The notes under the pieces were generated by a model. It was not told the DNA's origin and ran no database searches. It saw nothing but the letters and a program-made list of their open reading frames with translations. Positions 30,459-36,881 of a stretch of DNA of 50,106 nt are shown piece after piece (position 1 is the first letter of the stretch; each line of letters opens with the position of its first letter). Both the position numbers and the translations under genes were made by a program. Origin of the DNA: Rhodospirillaceae bacterium (GTDB taxonomy: Bacteria; Pseudomonadota; Alphaproteobacteria; SHVZ01); NCBI GenBank assembly GCA_016792585.1, contig JAEULB010000019.1, positions 1 to 50,106 of the forward strand, given 5' to 3'.

Positions 30459-31484
30459 CTAGATTGTCAGGGGCGCGCCTCGTTCCGACGAGGCGAGCAG
30501 CGCATCGATCAGCTGGTGGACCGCGAGCGCCCGGCGCCCGCTCACCTCCGGCTCCCGTCCTTCGTCGATCGAATCGAGGAAGTCCGTGATCAACGCCCTG
30601 TGCCCCTTGTGCGAGAAGGCCATCGGGTCGGTGCCGCCGCCGCTGCCCTGATCGGAGACGACCCGCTCCGCGCGGCAGTCCTTCCAGTGAATGACCAGGT
30701 CGCCGGCGGTGAGCACGGCGGTTCCTTTCTCGCAGGCGAGCTCGATCCGCTCGGGGAAACCGGGATAGGCGACCGTCGTCGCGTCGATCGTGCCGACCGC
30801 GCCATTGGCAAAGCGGATGGCGGCACCGACCACGTCCTCGGTGTCGATCCGGCGGAGCGGGGATGTGGTGGCCATCGCGGCGACCCGGTCGACCTTGCCG
30901 GTCAGGCTCAGGAACAGGTCGAGGGTGTGGATCGCCTGGGTGATCAGGACACCGCCGCCGTCGCGTGCCTTCATGCCGCGGCCGGGCTGGGCGAAGTACT
31001 CGGGCGACCGCCACCAGCGGACCGATGTGGAACCGGAGATCAGCGGGCCAAGTTCGCCGGCCTGCATTGCAACGGCAAGCCGCCGGGAGCCTTCGCGGAA
31101 CCGGTTCTGCAGCATGATCGCTAGCCGCCTGCCGGCGCGCTCCATCGCCTCGACGGTCCTGGTCGCGCGCTCGGTCGTCACCTCGATCGGCTTCTCCAGC
31201 AGCACGTGCTTGCCGGCGGCAGCGCACCGCTCGACCAGGTCGAGATGCGTTCCCGGCGGCGTCAGCACCAGCACGACATCGATCGAGGCGTCGGCAAGGA
31301 TCCCGTCGAGATCGCGACTGACATCAATGTCCGGATTGGTGCGCGCGAATTTCCCGCGCCGCTCGACACTCGGCGTGAAGGCTGCGGCGATCTCGACACG
31401 GTCCTTGAGGTCGCGGAGGCTTTGCAGGTGCTGGCCATGGGCCATGCCGAGTCCGACGATGGCGGCGCGATGCTTCTTGGTCAT
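30459..31484 (-). CDS. Gfo/Idh/MocA family oxidoreductase
   Basis: NAD(P)-dependent dehydrogenase, 341 aa, acting on a sugar, inositol or related polyol. The N-terminal Rossmann fold has GLGMAHGQHL (about residues 11-20); the conserved EKPIEVT motif with catalytic Lys is near 98-104; the C-terminal domain includes GGGVLITQAIHTLDLFLSLTG, the family's D/H-x3-H-type region. The ATG at 31484 was preferred over one eleven codons upstream because the Rossmann strand follows immediately. The neighbours do not show the substrate. Confidence 0.88.
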   Translation of the reverse strand: MTKKHRAAIVGLGMAHGQHLQSLRDLKDRVEIAAAFTPSVERRGKFARTNPDIDVSRDLDGILADASIDVVLVLTPPGTHLDLVERCAAAGKHVLLEKPIEVTTERATRTVEAMERAGRRLAIMLQNRFREGSRRLAVAMQAGELGPLISGSTSVRWWRSPEYFAQPGRGMKARDGGGVLITQAIHTLDLFLSLTGKVDRVAAMATTSPLRRIDTEDVVGAAIRFANGAVGTIDATTVAYPGFPERIELACEKGTAVLTAGDLVIHWKDCRAERVVSDQGSGGGTDPMAFSHKGHRALITDFLDSIDEGREPEVSGRRALAVHQLIDALLASSERGAPLTI

Positions 31485-31516
31485 GCGCCACTCTATCCGC
31501 AGGCGCTGAAACGGCA

Positions 31517-31539
31517 ACGGCCGGGCTTGGCCCGGCCGT
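31517..31539 (-). terminator. hairpin terminator after csbD
   Basis: Stem ACGGCCGGGC / GCCCGGCCGT (31517-31526 / 31530-31539) with a TTG loop, 25 bases beyond the csbD stop on the minus strand. The following sequence (TGCCGTTTC) is only weakly T-rich, so termination may be partial. Confidence 0.6.
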
Positions 31540-31563
31540 CTCGCCTGGAACGGAGGGTCGAGG

Positions 31564-31764
31564 CTAGTTCAGCCGCGATTCCCAATCCTTGATCTGCTTG
31601 TCGGCTTCATCCTTGGCGATGCCGTAGCGCTCCTGGAGCCGGCCCACCAGCTCGTCGCGCTTGCCTTCGATCTGGGTCAAGTCGTCGTCAGTGAGCTTGC
31701 CCCACTGCTGCTTGACCTTGCCCTTGAAGGTCTTCCAGTTGCCGCCGGCGATGTCCCAATTCAT
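31564..31764 (-). CDS. CsbD family stress-response protein
   Basis: A 66-aa acidic/basic helical protein: MNWDIAGGNWKTFKGKVKQQ, WGKLTDDDLTQIEGKRDELVGRLQERYGIAKDEADKQI. This is the complete CsbD fold, a small protein induced by general stress in many bacteria with unknown biochemical role. Ribosome site GAGGAG, eight bases upstream. An exact EcfG-type promoter lies 34 bases upstream of the start. Longer in-frame readings upstream run into the next gene. Confidence 0.92.
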   Translation of the reverse strand: MNWDIAGGNWKTFKGKVKQQWGKLTDDDLTQIEGKRDELVGRLQERYGIAKDEADKQIKDWESRLN

Positions 31765-31797
31765 CTCGATTTCTCCTCTGCTGAAAGTCGGGCTTTC

Positions 31798-31823
31798 AAC
31801 GCGAGGAGAAAGCGCGAGGTTCC
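31798..31823 (-). promoter_or_regulatory. EcfG (sigma-EcfG) promoter of csbD, exact consensus
   Basis: On the minus strand GGAAC (31823-31819), 17-base spacer, CGTT (31801-31798). This matches the published alphaproteobacterial general-stress consensus GGAAC-N16/17-CGTT without mismatch. A transcript would begin about 25-30 bases before the csbD ATG, a sensible leader holding the GAGGAG site. It lies between csbD and the DUF1328 stop. Confidence 0.8.
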
Positions 31824-31831
31824 GCTTCCGA

Positions 31832-31999
31832 TCAGGCGCGGCGTCGGAACAGGCTCGATGCCAGCGTGACCACGAACAGCACCAGGAAGATGAAGAACAG
31901 GATCCGCGCGAAATCGGCGGCGACCACGGCAATGCCGCCGAAGCCGAACAGCCCGGCGACCAGCGCGATCAGGAGAAACGTTAGGGCCCATTGCAGCAT
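31832..31999 (-). CDS. DUF1328 small membrane protein
   Basis: A 55-aa protein with two membrane segments: [22 protein letters not shown] and then [28 protein letters not shown]. This is the DUF1328 (YtjA) pattern with the conserved G-F-x-G-I/L between helices and a basic end. Ribosome site GGAG eight bases upstream. DUF1328 genes recur in alphaproteobacterial stress regulons next to csbD. The function is unknown. Confidence 0.88.
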   Translation of the reverse strand: MLQWALTFLLIALVAGLFGFGGIAVVAADFARILFFIFLVLFVVTLASSLFRRRA

Positions 32000-32030
32000 G
32001 ATTCGACTCCAAAAAAGAGATGCGGAACGC

Positions 32031-32309
32031 TCAGGCGCCGGCGCGTCCTGTATCCTTCGGGCGCCCCCTTTCGAGGGCTCGGTGCTTGTGTTCCTGCTTC
32101 TTCAAGACGGGCGGCGCCTTGTCGTGATGCGCTCCGCCCGCCGGTTTGGCGAGCGGACCGTCCTCCGGAATCTCTTCTGGGCGAAGGTCGTCCCGTGGGT
32201 CAGGACCGCGTGCCTGAAGCGGCGCATCCTCCGAATGGCGTCGCGTCGACGCGGCTTCGTCGGCGCTCGTCGCCAGCGGATCGAGGTCGCGTTTCGGATC
32301 GGGACTCAT
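32031..32309 (-). CDS. Hypothetical highly charged protein
   Basis: A 92-aa open frame between the DUF3309 gene (14-base gap) and the DUF1328 gene (31-base gap), same strand. It has no hydrophobic segment, is rich in D, E, K, R, P and A ([35 protein letters not shown]) and is probably disordered. I recognise no family. Gene order and spacing favour a real gene; codon bias in GC-rich DNA also favours spurious frames, so caution. Confidence 0.5.
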   Translation of the reverse strand: MSPDPKRDLDPLATSADEAASTRRHSEDAPLQARGPDPRDDLRPEEIPEDGPLAKPAGGAHHDKAPPVLKKQEHKHRALERGRPKDTGRAGA

Positions 32310-32323
32310 TGCTCGAGCTCTGG

Positions 32324-32485
32324 CTAGAGCCGGACGCTGGCGCTCAATAGGAGGATGACGACAAGAAAGGCGCCGAGAATGCCGCCGCCGGACCGAGTCC
32401 AGCTGCGCCCGTCCGTCGTGGTCGGCACCAGCCCGATCAGCAGCAGGACCAGCGCCACCATCACGATGATTCCAAGCGTTGGCAT
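32324..32485 (-). CDS. DUF3309 small membrane protein
   Basis: A 53-aa hydrophobic protein: PTLGIIVMVALVLLLIGLVP, a short polar turn with T-T-T-D-G-R-S-W, then GGGILGAFLVVILLLSASVRL. This fits the DUF3309 family (two helices separated by a Gly/Ser/Trp-containing loop). I chose the inner ATG at 32485, preceded by GGGGAGG; the ten-codon longer reading lacks a ribosome site. First gene of the minus-strand group DUF3309 - hypothetical - DUF1328 - csbD. Confidence 0.8.
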   Translation of the reverse strand: MPTLGIIVMVALVLLLIGLVPTTTDGRSWTRSGGGILGAFLVVILLLSASVRL

Positions 32486-32552
32486 GGGGGCCTCCCCTAG
32501 GGGCTCAACGTTCATTCAACCCCCGGCCCCGCGCGCGGTTCCCCGACGGGCC

Positions 32553-32577
32553 GGAACCCTTCGCGGTAGTTCGCGTT
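32553..32577 (+). promoter_or_regulatory. EcfG promoter of the DUF883 gene, exact consensus
   Basis: GGAAC (32553-32557), 16-base spacer, CGTT (32574-32577), followed by a T run. Exact match to the general-stress consensus, with the predicted start about 38 bases before the DUF883 ATG. Confidence 0.8.
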
Positions 32578-32621
32578 TTTCCGGTCAGCAGAGGAAATCC
32601 CCGCCGCGGAAGGAGTCACCC

Positions 32622-32936
32622 ATGGCATCCCGTGAGAGCCGCAAGCTGCAGTCCGGTATCCGTGCCCTGCAGAGCGATTTGTCGTCCCTGGTCGGCGATC
32701 TCGAGCAGATCGCGTCCAGCGGCAAGGAAGTCGGTGTCGAGAAGGCGCGCGAGCAGCTGGATCGCATCCACGAGCAGTTTCAGGACCTGCTGACCGACGG
32801 CGTCGGCTCGGCCCGCCAGGCGGCGTCCGACACCGGGGAGGCGGTACGTCGCCAGGTCGCCGACAATCCGATGGCCTCGCTCGCGACCGCCTTCGCCGCC
32901 GGCGTGGCGGCGGCGATGCTCACGATGCGGCGCTGA
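32622..32936 (+). CDS. DUF883 / YqjD-ElaB-like membrane-anchored protein
   Basis: A 104-aa protein: a long amphipathic, probably coiled-coil region (residues 1-80, with QSDLSSLVGDLEQIASSGKEVGVEKAREQLDRI) and a C-terminal hydrophobic anchor PMASLATAFAAGVAAAMLTMRR. Same layout as E. coli YqjD/ElaB, stationary-phase inner-membrane proteins that bind ribosomes. The ATG at 32622 has a GAAGGAG site. It is followed by a YqjE-like gene, as in E. coli yqjD-yqjE. Confidence 0.85.
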   Translation: MASRESRKLQSGIRALQSDLSSLVGDLEQIASSGKEVGVEKAREQLDRIHEQFQDLLTDGVGSARQAASDTGEAVRRQVADNPMASLATAFAAGVAAAMLTMRR

Positions 32937-32957
32937 CGGCCGAACGGCGACAGTCCC

Positions 32958-33314
32958 ATGGTCTCGACCATCGTCGTCATCGTGCTGGCAGTGACCGGCA
33001 CGGCCTTCCTGATCGCCGCGAGCTATATGGCGTTGAGCGCCATCTACCCGCCGGCCATGGCGGCCGTCATGGTCGGCGGCGGCCTTATCATACTCGCGGG
33101 GCTGATCTGGCTCGTGTCGGAAGCGATGGCCAACCGGCGACGTTCGCACGGCGCGATTGCGCCGATCGCCAAGGCGGCCGTCGGCGCCCAGTCAGGCGAC
33201 GATGCGGTCGACCAGATCGTGATGGCTCTCAGGCAGGAGTCGCCGCTGAGCGTCCTTGCCGCGGCGGCAGGCCTTCTGTTCGGGCTTTTCATGCGCGGAC
33301 GACACCACGGCTGA
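32958..33314 (+). CDS. YqjE-like small membrane protein (phage-holin superfamily III type)
   Basis: A 118-aa protein with two N-terminal membrane helices (about residues 4-26 and 34-56) separated by a short loop, then a soluble stretch and a third hydrophobic segment (SVLAAAAGLLFGLFM). The position after the DUF883 gene and the helix pattern match yqjE. Sequence conservation is low, so the family name is tentative. Confidence 0.65.
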   Translation: MVSTIVVIVLAVTGTAFLIAASYMALSAIYPPAMAAVMVGGGLIILAGLIWLVSEAMANRRRSHGAIAPIAKAAVGAQSGDDAVDQIVMALRQESPLSVLAAAAGLLFGLFMRGRHHG

Positions 33315-33351
33315 GCCAAGCAAACCGATCCATCGCCGAGGAGCGAAGATC

Positions 33352-33924
33352 ATGACTACCCAGCGCATCGTCCAGGAAAAAGCCGTGGTCCGTGAAGTCG
33401 TCGGCGCCTTCCGTTCGGCGGACTGGCTCGAGGACGCGATCACCGACCTTGCCAGCTCCGGCTGGGACAAGTCGGAAATGAGCCTGCTCGGGCAGGAAGG
33501 CGTCTTCCAGCCGGGCATTCCGGCGCATGGTCAGGACATGCACCGGGCCGCCGACGAGCCGGAAGTGAAGCGAAGCCCGGTGGTCGAGGAAGAGGACGTT
33601 CGCCAAGGGCGGACGCTGGCGACGAGCCTAGCCGCGGTGATCGCCGCGTTTGCCGCTTCGGGTGCGACGATCCTGACCGGCGGGGGCGCGCTGGCGGCGG
33701 TTGTCGGCGCAGCTGCAGCCGGAGGCGGCGCTGCCGCCGCGATGAACACGATCGGTCGCTGGATCAGCGGGAGCCGCAGCGACTTCCTTCGCGACCAGAT
33801 CGATCAGGGCGGAATCCTGCTCTGGGTCAAGGTCCAGACCGCCGCCCAGGAGGCGCAGGCCTCGGAAATCCTTCGGCGGCACGGTGCTACCGACGTGCAT
33901 GTCCATGAGATTCCCGCGACATAG
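33352..33924 (+). CDS. Predicted general-stress protein (GSP17M/YflT-like domain)
   Basis: A 190-aa protein: an N-terminal alpha/beta region resembling YflT/GSP17M domains (VVREVVGAFRSADWLEDAITDLASSGWDKSEMSLL, residues 12-46), a hydrophobic Gly/Ala-rich segment (about 92-130, two possible membrane helices AAVIAAFAASGATILTGGGALAAVVGAAAAGGGAAAAM) and a C-terminal ferredoxin-like tail (GGILLWVKVQ..EILRRHGATDVHVHEI). The family fit is moderate. ATG at 33352 with GGAG site; it follows the YqjE-like gene. Confidence 0.65.
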   Translation: MTTQRIVQEKAVVREVVGAFRSADWLEDAITDLASSGWDKSEMSLLGQEGVFQPGIPAHGQDMHRAADEPEVKRSPVVEEEDVRQGRTLATSLAAVIAAFAASGATILTGGGALAAVVGAAAAGGGAAAAMNTIGRWISGSRSDFLRDQIDQGGILLWVKVQTAAQEAQASEILRRHGATDVHVHEIPAT

Positions 33925-33944
33925 TTGAGCGGAGGCCGCCACGG

Positions 33945-33969
33945 GGAACCCATCCACCACCCTGACCTT
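33945..33969 (+). promoter_or_regulatory. candidate EcfG promoter of the lipoprotein gene
   Basis: GGAAC (33945-33949), 16-base spacer, CCTT (33966-33969). One mismatch in the -10 (CGTT expected; the terminal TT is kept). It is 35 bases upstream of the ATG at 34004. Confidence 0.4.
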
Positions 33970-34003
33970 GTACTGGAGGTGAGATGGTACCTAGGAGCCT
34001 GAC

Positions 34004-34279
34004 ATGATTTCTCTTCGCTTGATTCCCTGCCTGCTCGTCACGGCGGCCGTGGTCACAGGCTGCGGCACGGCCAACCGCCCGGTCGAACGTGCCGGCGGCG
34101 GCGCCGCCATCGGCGCTGCAGGCGGCGCCGCGGTCGGTGCGCTTTTCGGTGGCATCGGAGCCGTCCCAGGCGCGCTGATCGGCGCAGCGGCGGGCGGTGC
34201 GACCGGCGCCGTCACCAACGAACAGCAGGTCGACCTCGGCGAGCCGATCTGGCGGCGGGACTTCGGACCGCAAGCCTAG
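34004..34279 (+). CDS. Glycine-zipper lipoprotein
   Basis: A 91-aa lipoprotein: signal peptide with lipobox VVTGC (Cys20), then a glycine-zipper segment (about residues 31-68: GGGAAIGAAGGAAVGALFGG..GALIGAAAGGATGA) and a polar tail. This is the pattern of small outer-membrane or periplasmic YMGG/SLP-like lipoproteins. No enzymatic motif. Good GGAG ribosome site; followed by a terminator. Confidence 0.8.
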   Translation: MISLRLIPCLLVTAAVVTGCGTANRPVERAGGGAAIGAAGGAAVGALFGGIGAVPGALIGAAAGGATGAVTNEQQVDLGEPIWRRDFGPQA

Positions 34280-34302
34280 TCGGAGGGATACCGCAACGGA
34301 GG

Positions 34303-34334
34303 CGGCCGGATCCGACCCGGCCGTTTCTTTTTTC
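34303..34334 (+). terminator. Terminator after the lipoprotein gene
   Basis: Stem CGGCCGG / CCGGCCG (34303-34309 / 34317-34323), seven-base loop, followed by TTTCTTTTTT. It lies just before the convergent nepR stop (34342). Confidence 0.85.
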
Positions 34335-34341
34335 CGGCGGG

Positions 34342-34530
34342 TCAGTGCTTCTTGAGCAGCGCCAGGATTTCCTCAGGCACTGGCTCGTCGACGATCGGCC
34401 CATAGAGGGTCTTCAGCCGCTGGGCGAGGACTGCCTCGTCGCGATCGCCCGAAGGCGCGACGGCGGATTGCCCGGCTTTTGAGGCTTTTTGTTTACGCTC
34501 TAGTTTCTTTGATCGGTTCGTCTCGGTCAC
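34342..34530 (-). CDS. nepR: NepR, anti-sigma factor of the general stress response
   Basis: A 62-aa protein that sequesters EcfG and is displaced by phosphorylated PhyR. The basic N-terminal part (TETNRSKKLERKQKAS) is followed by the conserved pair of helices: LAQRLKTLYGPIVDEPVPEEILALLKKH, matching NepR L-x-x-x-Y-x-x-V-x-x-E-P-V/I-P-x-x-x-L-x-L-L. I chose the GTG at 34530, preceded at ten bases by AAAGAAG; the longer reading from 34644 is non-conserved. It lies divergently from phyR, but no sigma gene follows it, unlike the usual nepR-ecfG operon. Confidence 0.9.
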   Translation of the reverse strand: MTETNRSKKLERKQKASKAGQSAVAPSGDRDEAVLAQRLKTLYGPIVDEPVPEEILALLKKH

Positions 34531-34626
34531 GGCCCCATCACTTCTTTGCCACCGGTTTACCGCTCGACCCCGCCGCGCCCGCGGATACGATTTCGGGGCG
34601 AGGGCCATTGCGTCCCTCGTCAAGAC

Positions 34627-34651
34627 AACGGCCCGGAGGCGCATTGGTTCA
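34627..34651 (-). promoter_or_regulatory. candidate EcfG promoter of nepR
   Basis: On the minus strand TGAAC (34651-34647), 16-base spacer, CGTT (34630-34627). One mismatch in the -35. About 90 bases upstream of nepR; autoregulation of nepR by EcfG is known in other alphaproteobacteria. Confidence 0.5.
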
Positions 34652-34790
34652 GTCGATCAAAGCCTTACCAGACCCGCCCTCGGCGGTGGCCGCCGGAACC
34701 CCGGCGGCAGTCTCGGATCTTCCTTCGTCAGTAGGGACAAAAATGGCGGTCGGTCACGGTCGCGCCGGCTAGCCGACAACGGAGAAACAG

Positions 34791-35636
34791 ATGGCCCTTC
34801 ATTCCGATTCCATGGTTCGCGTCCTCCCCTATCTTCGCCGCTATACCCGCGCCCTGACCGGCACCCAGGAGCGAGGCGACCGCTACGTCCGTCAGTTCCT
34901 CGAGGTGGTCCTTGCCGATCCTGAGCTCGTCTCGGGCGGCGGGGATCCGAAGCTCGAGACTTTCCGCGCCTTCCATCAAGTGTGCGAGGGGCTCGAGCCG
35001 GCGGCCGAGCCATCTGCCGAGATGGGCGCCGACGACGAACTCGAGCGCCAGATCGCGGCACTTCCCGAACTCGATCGCCAGATCCTGCTCCTGGTGTCGC
35101 TCGAAGGCTTCTCCGTCGCGAATGCTGCCGAGATCCTCGGCCTCACCGCGGACGACGCGCGGGAGAAGCTGCTGCAAGCTCGTCTCGACCTGCAGAAGGA
35201 CGCCGGCGCGCGCGTTCTCGTCATCGAGGACGAGGCGGTCATCGCGATGGACATCGTCGTCACCGTCCGCTCCGCCGGGCATACGGTCGTCGGCGTTGCC
35301 GACACCGAGGCCAAGGCGGTCGCGCTCTCGGAGGAGTTTCGACCCGACTTGATCCTCGCCGACGTCCAGCTCAAGGACGGCGACAGCGGCATCGAGGCGG
35401 TCGAGAAGATCATGCGGATCAGCGAGGTCCCGGTGATCTTCGTCACCGGCTTCCCCGAGGCGTTCCTGACCGGCGACAAGGTCGAGCCGACCTTCCTCCT
35501 GACCAAGCCGTTCGATCCCGAGGCACTGACCGCGACGATCGGCCAGGCCCTGGCGACGCGCGCCAAGGCGCCGCGCAAAGCCTCGGTGCCGACCCGCAAG
35601 AACGTCGCCCGACGGCGGCGCGTGGCAGCGGCGTGA
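34791..35636 (+). CDS. phyR: PhyR, response regulator / anti-anti-sigma factor of the general stress response
   Basis: Master regulator, 281 aa: N-terminal sigma-factor-like domain (about residues 8-135; DRYVRQFLEVVLADPEL, LPELDRQILLLVSLEGFSVANAAEILGL) and C-terminal receiver (140-255). The receiver keeps Glu146/Asp147, phospho-acceptor Asp191 (ILADVQLKDGDSG), Thr219 (FVTGFPE) and Lys239 (TKPF). When phosphorylated it binds NepR and releases EcfG. It has a basic tail of about 28 residues (Arg/Lys-rich). Divergent from nepR. No HWE histidine kinase is in the window. Confidence 0.95.
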   Translation: MALHSDSMVRVLPYLRRYTRALTGTQERGDRYVRQFLEVVLADPELVSGGGDPKLETFRAFHQVCEGLEPAAEPSAEMGADDELERQIAALPELDRQILLLVSLEGFSVANAAEILGLTADDAREKLLQARLDLQKDAGARVLVIEDEAVIAMDIVVTVRSAGHTVVGVADTEAKAVALSEEFRPDLILADVQLKDGDSGIEAVEKIMRISEVPVIFVTGFPEAFLTGDKVEPTFLLTKPFDPEALTATIGQALATRAKAPRKASVPTRKNVARRRRVAAA

Positions 35637-35651
35637 GGCGGGCGGGCGCGA

Positions 35652-35677
35652 GCAACCTTCGCGGCCAAGCTCGCGTT
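35652..35677 (+). promoter_or_regulatory. candidate EcfG promoter of PRC-barrel gene
   Basis: GCAAC (35652-35656), 17-base spacer, CGTT (35674-35677). One mismatch in the -35; 33 bases before the ATG at 35710. The same variant GCAAC-N17-CGTT precedes the secreted PRC-barrel gene. Confidence 0.4.
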
Positions 35678-35709
35678 CCGCATCATATCCACAAGCCAGG
35701 AGGCCGGAA

Positions 35710-36102
35710 ATGGCGACCCATGCTCAAGACCAGGAACGTCTCTCCTCGAACGAGACCCGGAAGCTGATCGCGGCGGACAAGGTCGAGGGAACGACCGTCC
35801 GCAACCGCGCCGGCGAGAAGCTCGGCTCGATCGACAACGTCATGATCGACAAGGTGACCGGCAAGGTCGCCTATGCGGTGATGTCGTTCGGCGGTTTTCT
35901 CGGAATCGGCGATCGCTACCACGCGCTGCCGTGGGGCATGCTGAAGTACGATCCGAAGATGGAGAGCTACGTCATCGACCTCGACAAGGAGCAGCTCGAG
36001 GGCGCGCCCAGCTATCGCAAGACCGATGCCCTCGACTGGGACGATCCAGTCTGGGCAAAGAAGGTCCACGAATACTACAACGTTCCTCCGTTCTGGATCT
36101 GA
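35710..36102 (+). CDS. PRC-barrel domain protein
   Basis: A 130-aa cytosolic protein with one PRC-barrel (about residues 17-100): LIAADKVEGTTVRNRAGEKLGSIDNVMIDKVTGKVAYAVMSFGGFLGIGDRYHALPW. It ends in a Trp/Tyr-rich tail (DDPVWAKKVHEYYNVPPFWI). These proteins are frequent members of alphaproteobacterial stress regulons; their function is unknown. Ribosome site GGAGG. Followed by a strong terminator. Confidence 0.9.
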   Translation: MATHAQDQERLSSNETRKLIAADKVEGTTVRNRAGEKLGSIDNVMIDKVTGKVAYAVMSFGGFLGIGDRYHALPWGMLKYDPKMESYVIDLDKEQLEGAPSYRKTDALDWDDPVWAKKVHEYYNVPPFWI

Positions 36103-36127
36103 CAGCCCGTTCCTCCGGTCGCACTGC

Positions 36128-36157
36128 AAACGGCCAGGCTCGCCTGGCCGTTTTTCT
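36128..36157 (+). terminator. Terminator after the PRC-barrel gene
   Basis: Stem AAACGGCCAGG / CCTGGCCGTTT (36128-36138 / 36143-36153) with a CTCG-type loop, followed by TTCTTT. Perfect eleven-base stem. Confidence 0.88.
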
Positions 36158-36184
36158 TTGCGGGGGTCTCGCGAAAGCGGCGCT

Positions 36185-36236
36185 CAAAAAGCAGACCGGC
36201 GCCTCCCCGATCCGCCGAAGCGGTCGGAGAGGCGCC
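36185..36236 (-). terminator. hairpin terminator of the secreted PRC-barrel gene
   Basis: Long stem GGCGCCTC ... GAGGCGCC (36198-36205 / 36229-36236) enclosing a second stem CCGA(T)CCGC / GCGGTCGG. On the minus strand it follows the stop of the gene at 36292 by 55 bases and is followed, after an eight-base gap, by CTTTTTG. Probable minus-strand terminator. Confidence 0.6.
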
Positions 36237-36291
36237 AGACCTCGGTAGCTCCTCTCCTCAGTCCCCGAGAGGCGAGGATCCGAGGATCTCG

Positions 36292-36711
36292 TTACGGCGT
36301 GGTGCGACGGTCCTTGAACTCGGGCACGGTCGCCAGCTGCTCGCGGGACATGTTCACGAAGGCGACATCCGCGGCGGCATCCACCTTCACGTCGTTCCAG
36401 GCGACGGCGACCTTGCGGGTGCCGACGCCGAGGAAGCCGCCGACCGAGATGATCACCTGCTGGACCTTGCCGTCGGCGCCGACGATCACGTCGTTGATGT
36501 CGCCGATCTTCTCGTCGGCGCTGTTCTTGACGTCCATGTTGATCAGGGTGCTGCCCTTGATCGCGCCAGGTGCCGGCGCAGTGATCGGCGGGGTGGCTGG
36601 CATGGTCGTGGCGGGAGCCGACGGCGAGGTCGACGGCTGGGTGGTCTGCGCGAACGACGGGGCCGCGAGGCCGGTCGTCACCGCAGCGCTCAAGAGCAGG
36701 ATCTTAAGCAT
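36292..36711 (-). CDS. Secreted PRC-barrel domain protein
   Basis: A 139-aa periplasmic protein: signal peptide 1-21 (MLKILLLSAAVTTGLAAPSFA), a low-complexity Thr/Pro/Ser/Ala linker (22-50) and a PRC-barrel (about 55-125) with LINMDVKNSADEKIGDINDVIVGADGKVQQVIISVGGFLGVGTRKVAVAWNDV. The region GGFLGVG recalls the cytosolic PRC protein encoded at 35710. ATG preceded by GGAGGAG. It is transcribed divergently from neither sigma gene but lies downstream of ecfG on the same strand with a 170-base gap. Confidence 0.88.
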   Translation of the reverse strand: MLKILLLSAAVTTGLAAPSFAQTTQPSTSPSAPATTMPATPPITAPAPGAIKGSTLINMDVKNSADEKIGDINDVIVGADGKVQQVIISVGGFLGVGTRKVAVAWNDVKVDAAADVAFVNMSREQLATVPEFKDRRTTP

Positions 36712-36771
36712 TTTCTCTCCTCCGAGGATTGCTTGAGCGGGCTGCCGCGTCGCAGCCGCTGTCGGGTGATG

Positions 36772-36797
36772 AACGGTCGTTCGCCGAAATTGGTTGC
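36772..36797 (-). promoter_or_regulatory. candidate EcfG promoter of secreted PRC-barrel gene
   Basis: On the minus strand GCAAC (36797-36793), 17-base spacer, CGTT (36775-36772). One mismatch in the -35. About 60 bases upstream of the ATG at 36711 and inside the gap after ecfG. Confidence 0.4.
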
Positions 36798-36881
36798 CAG
36801 GATTCCGGGCGCGAAGGACCCTCGAAATGACTGCGCCCGCCGGAAACCGGCGGGCGCAGAAAGAAGCGAAGGATCCTAGGG

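Noticed and set aside
32507..32542. EcfG promoter on the minus strand for the DUF3309 gene
   Set aside because: AACG and GTTCC are both present but 27 bases apart, well outside the allowed spacing.
34695..34730. GGAAC upstream of phyR as an EcfG promoter
   Set aside because: No CGTT or even TT at 16-17 bases; nearest CGT is 26 bases away. phyR may use another promoter.
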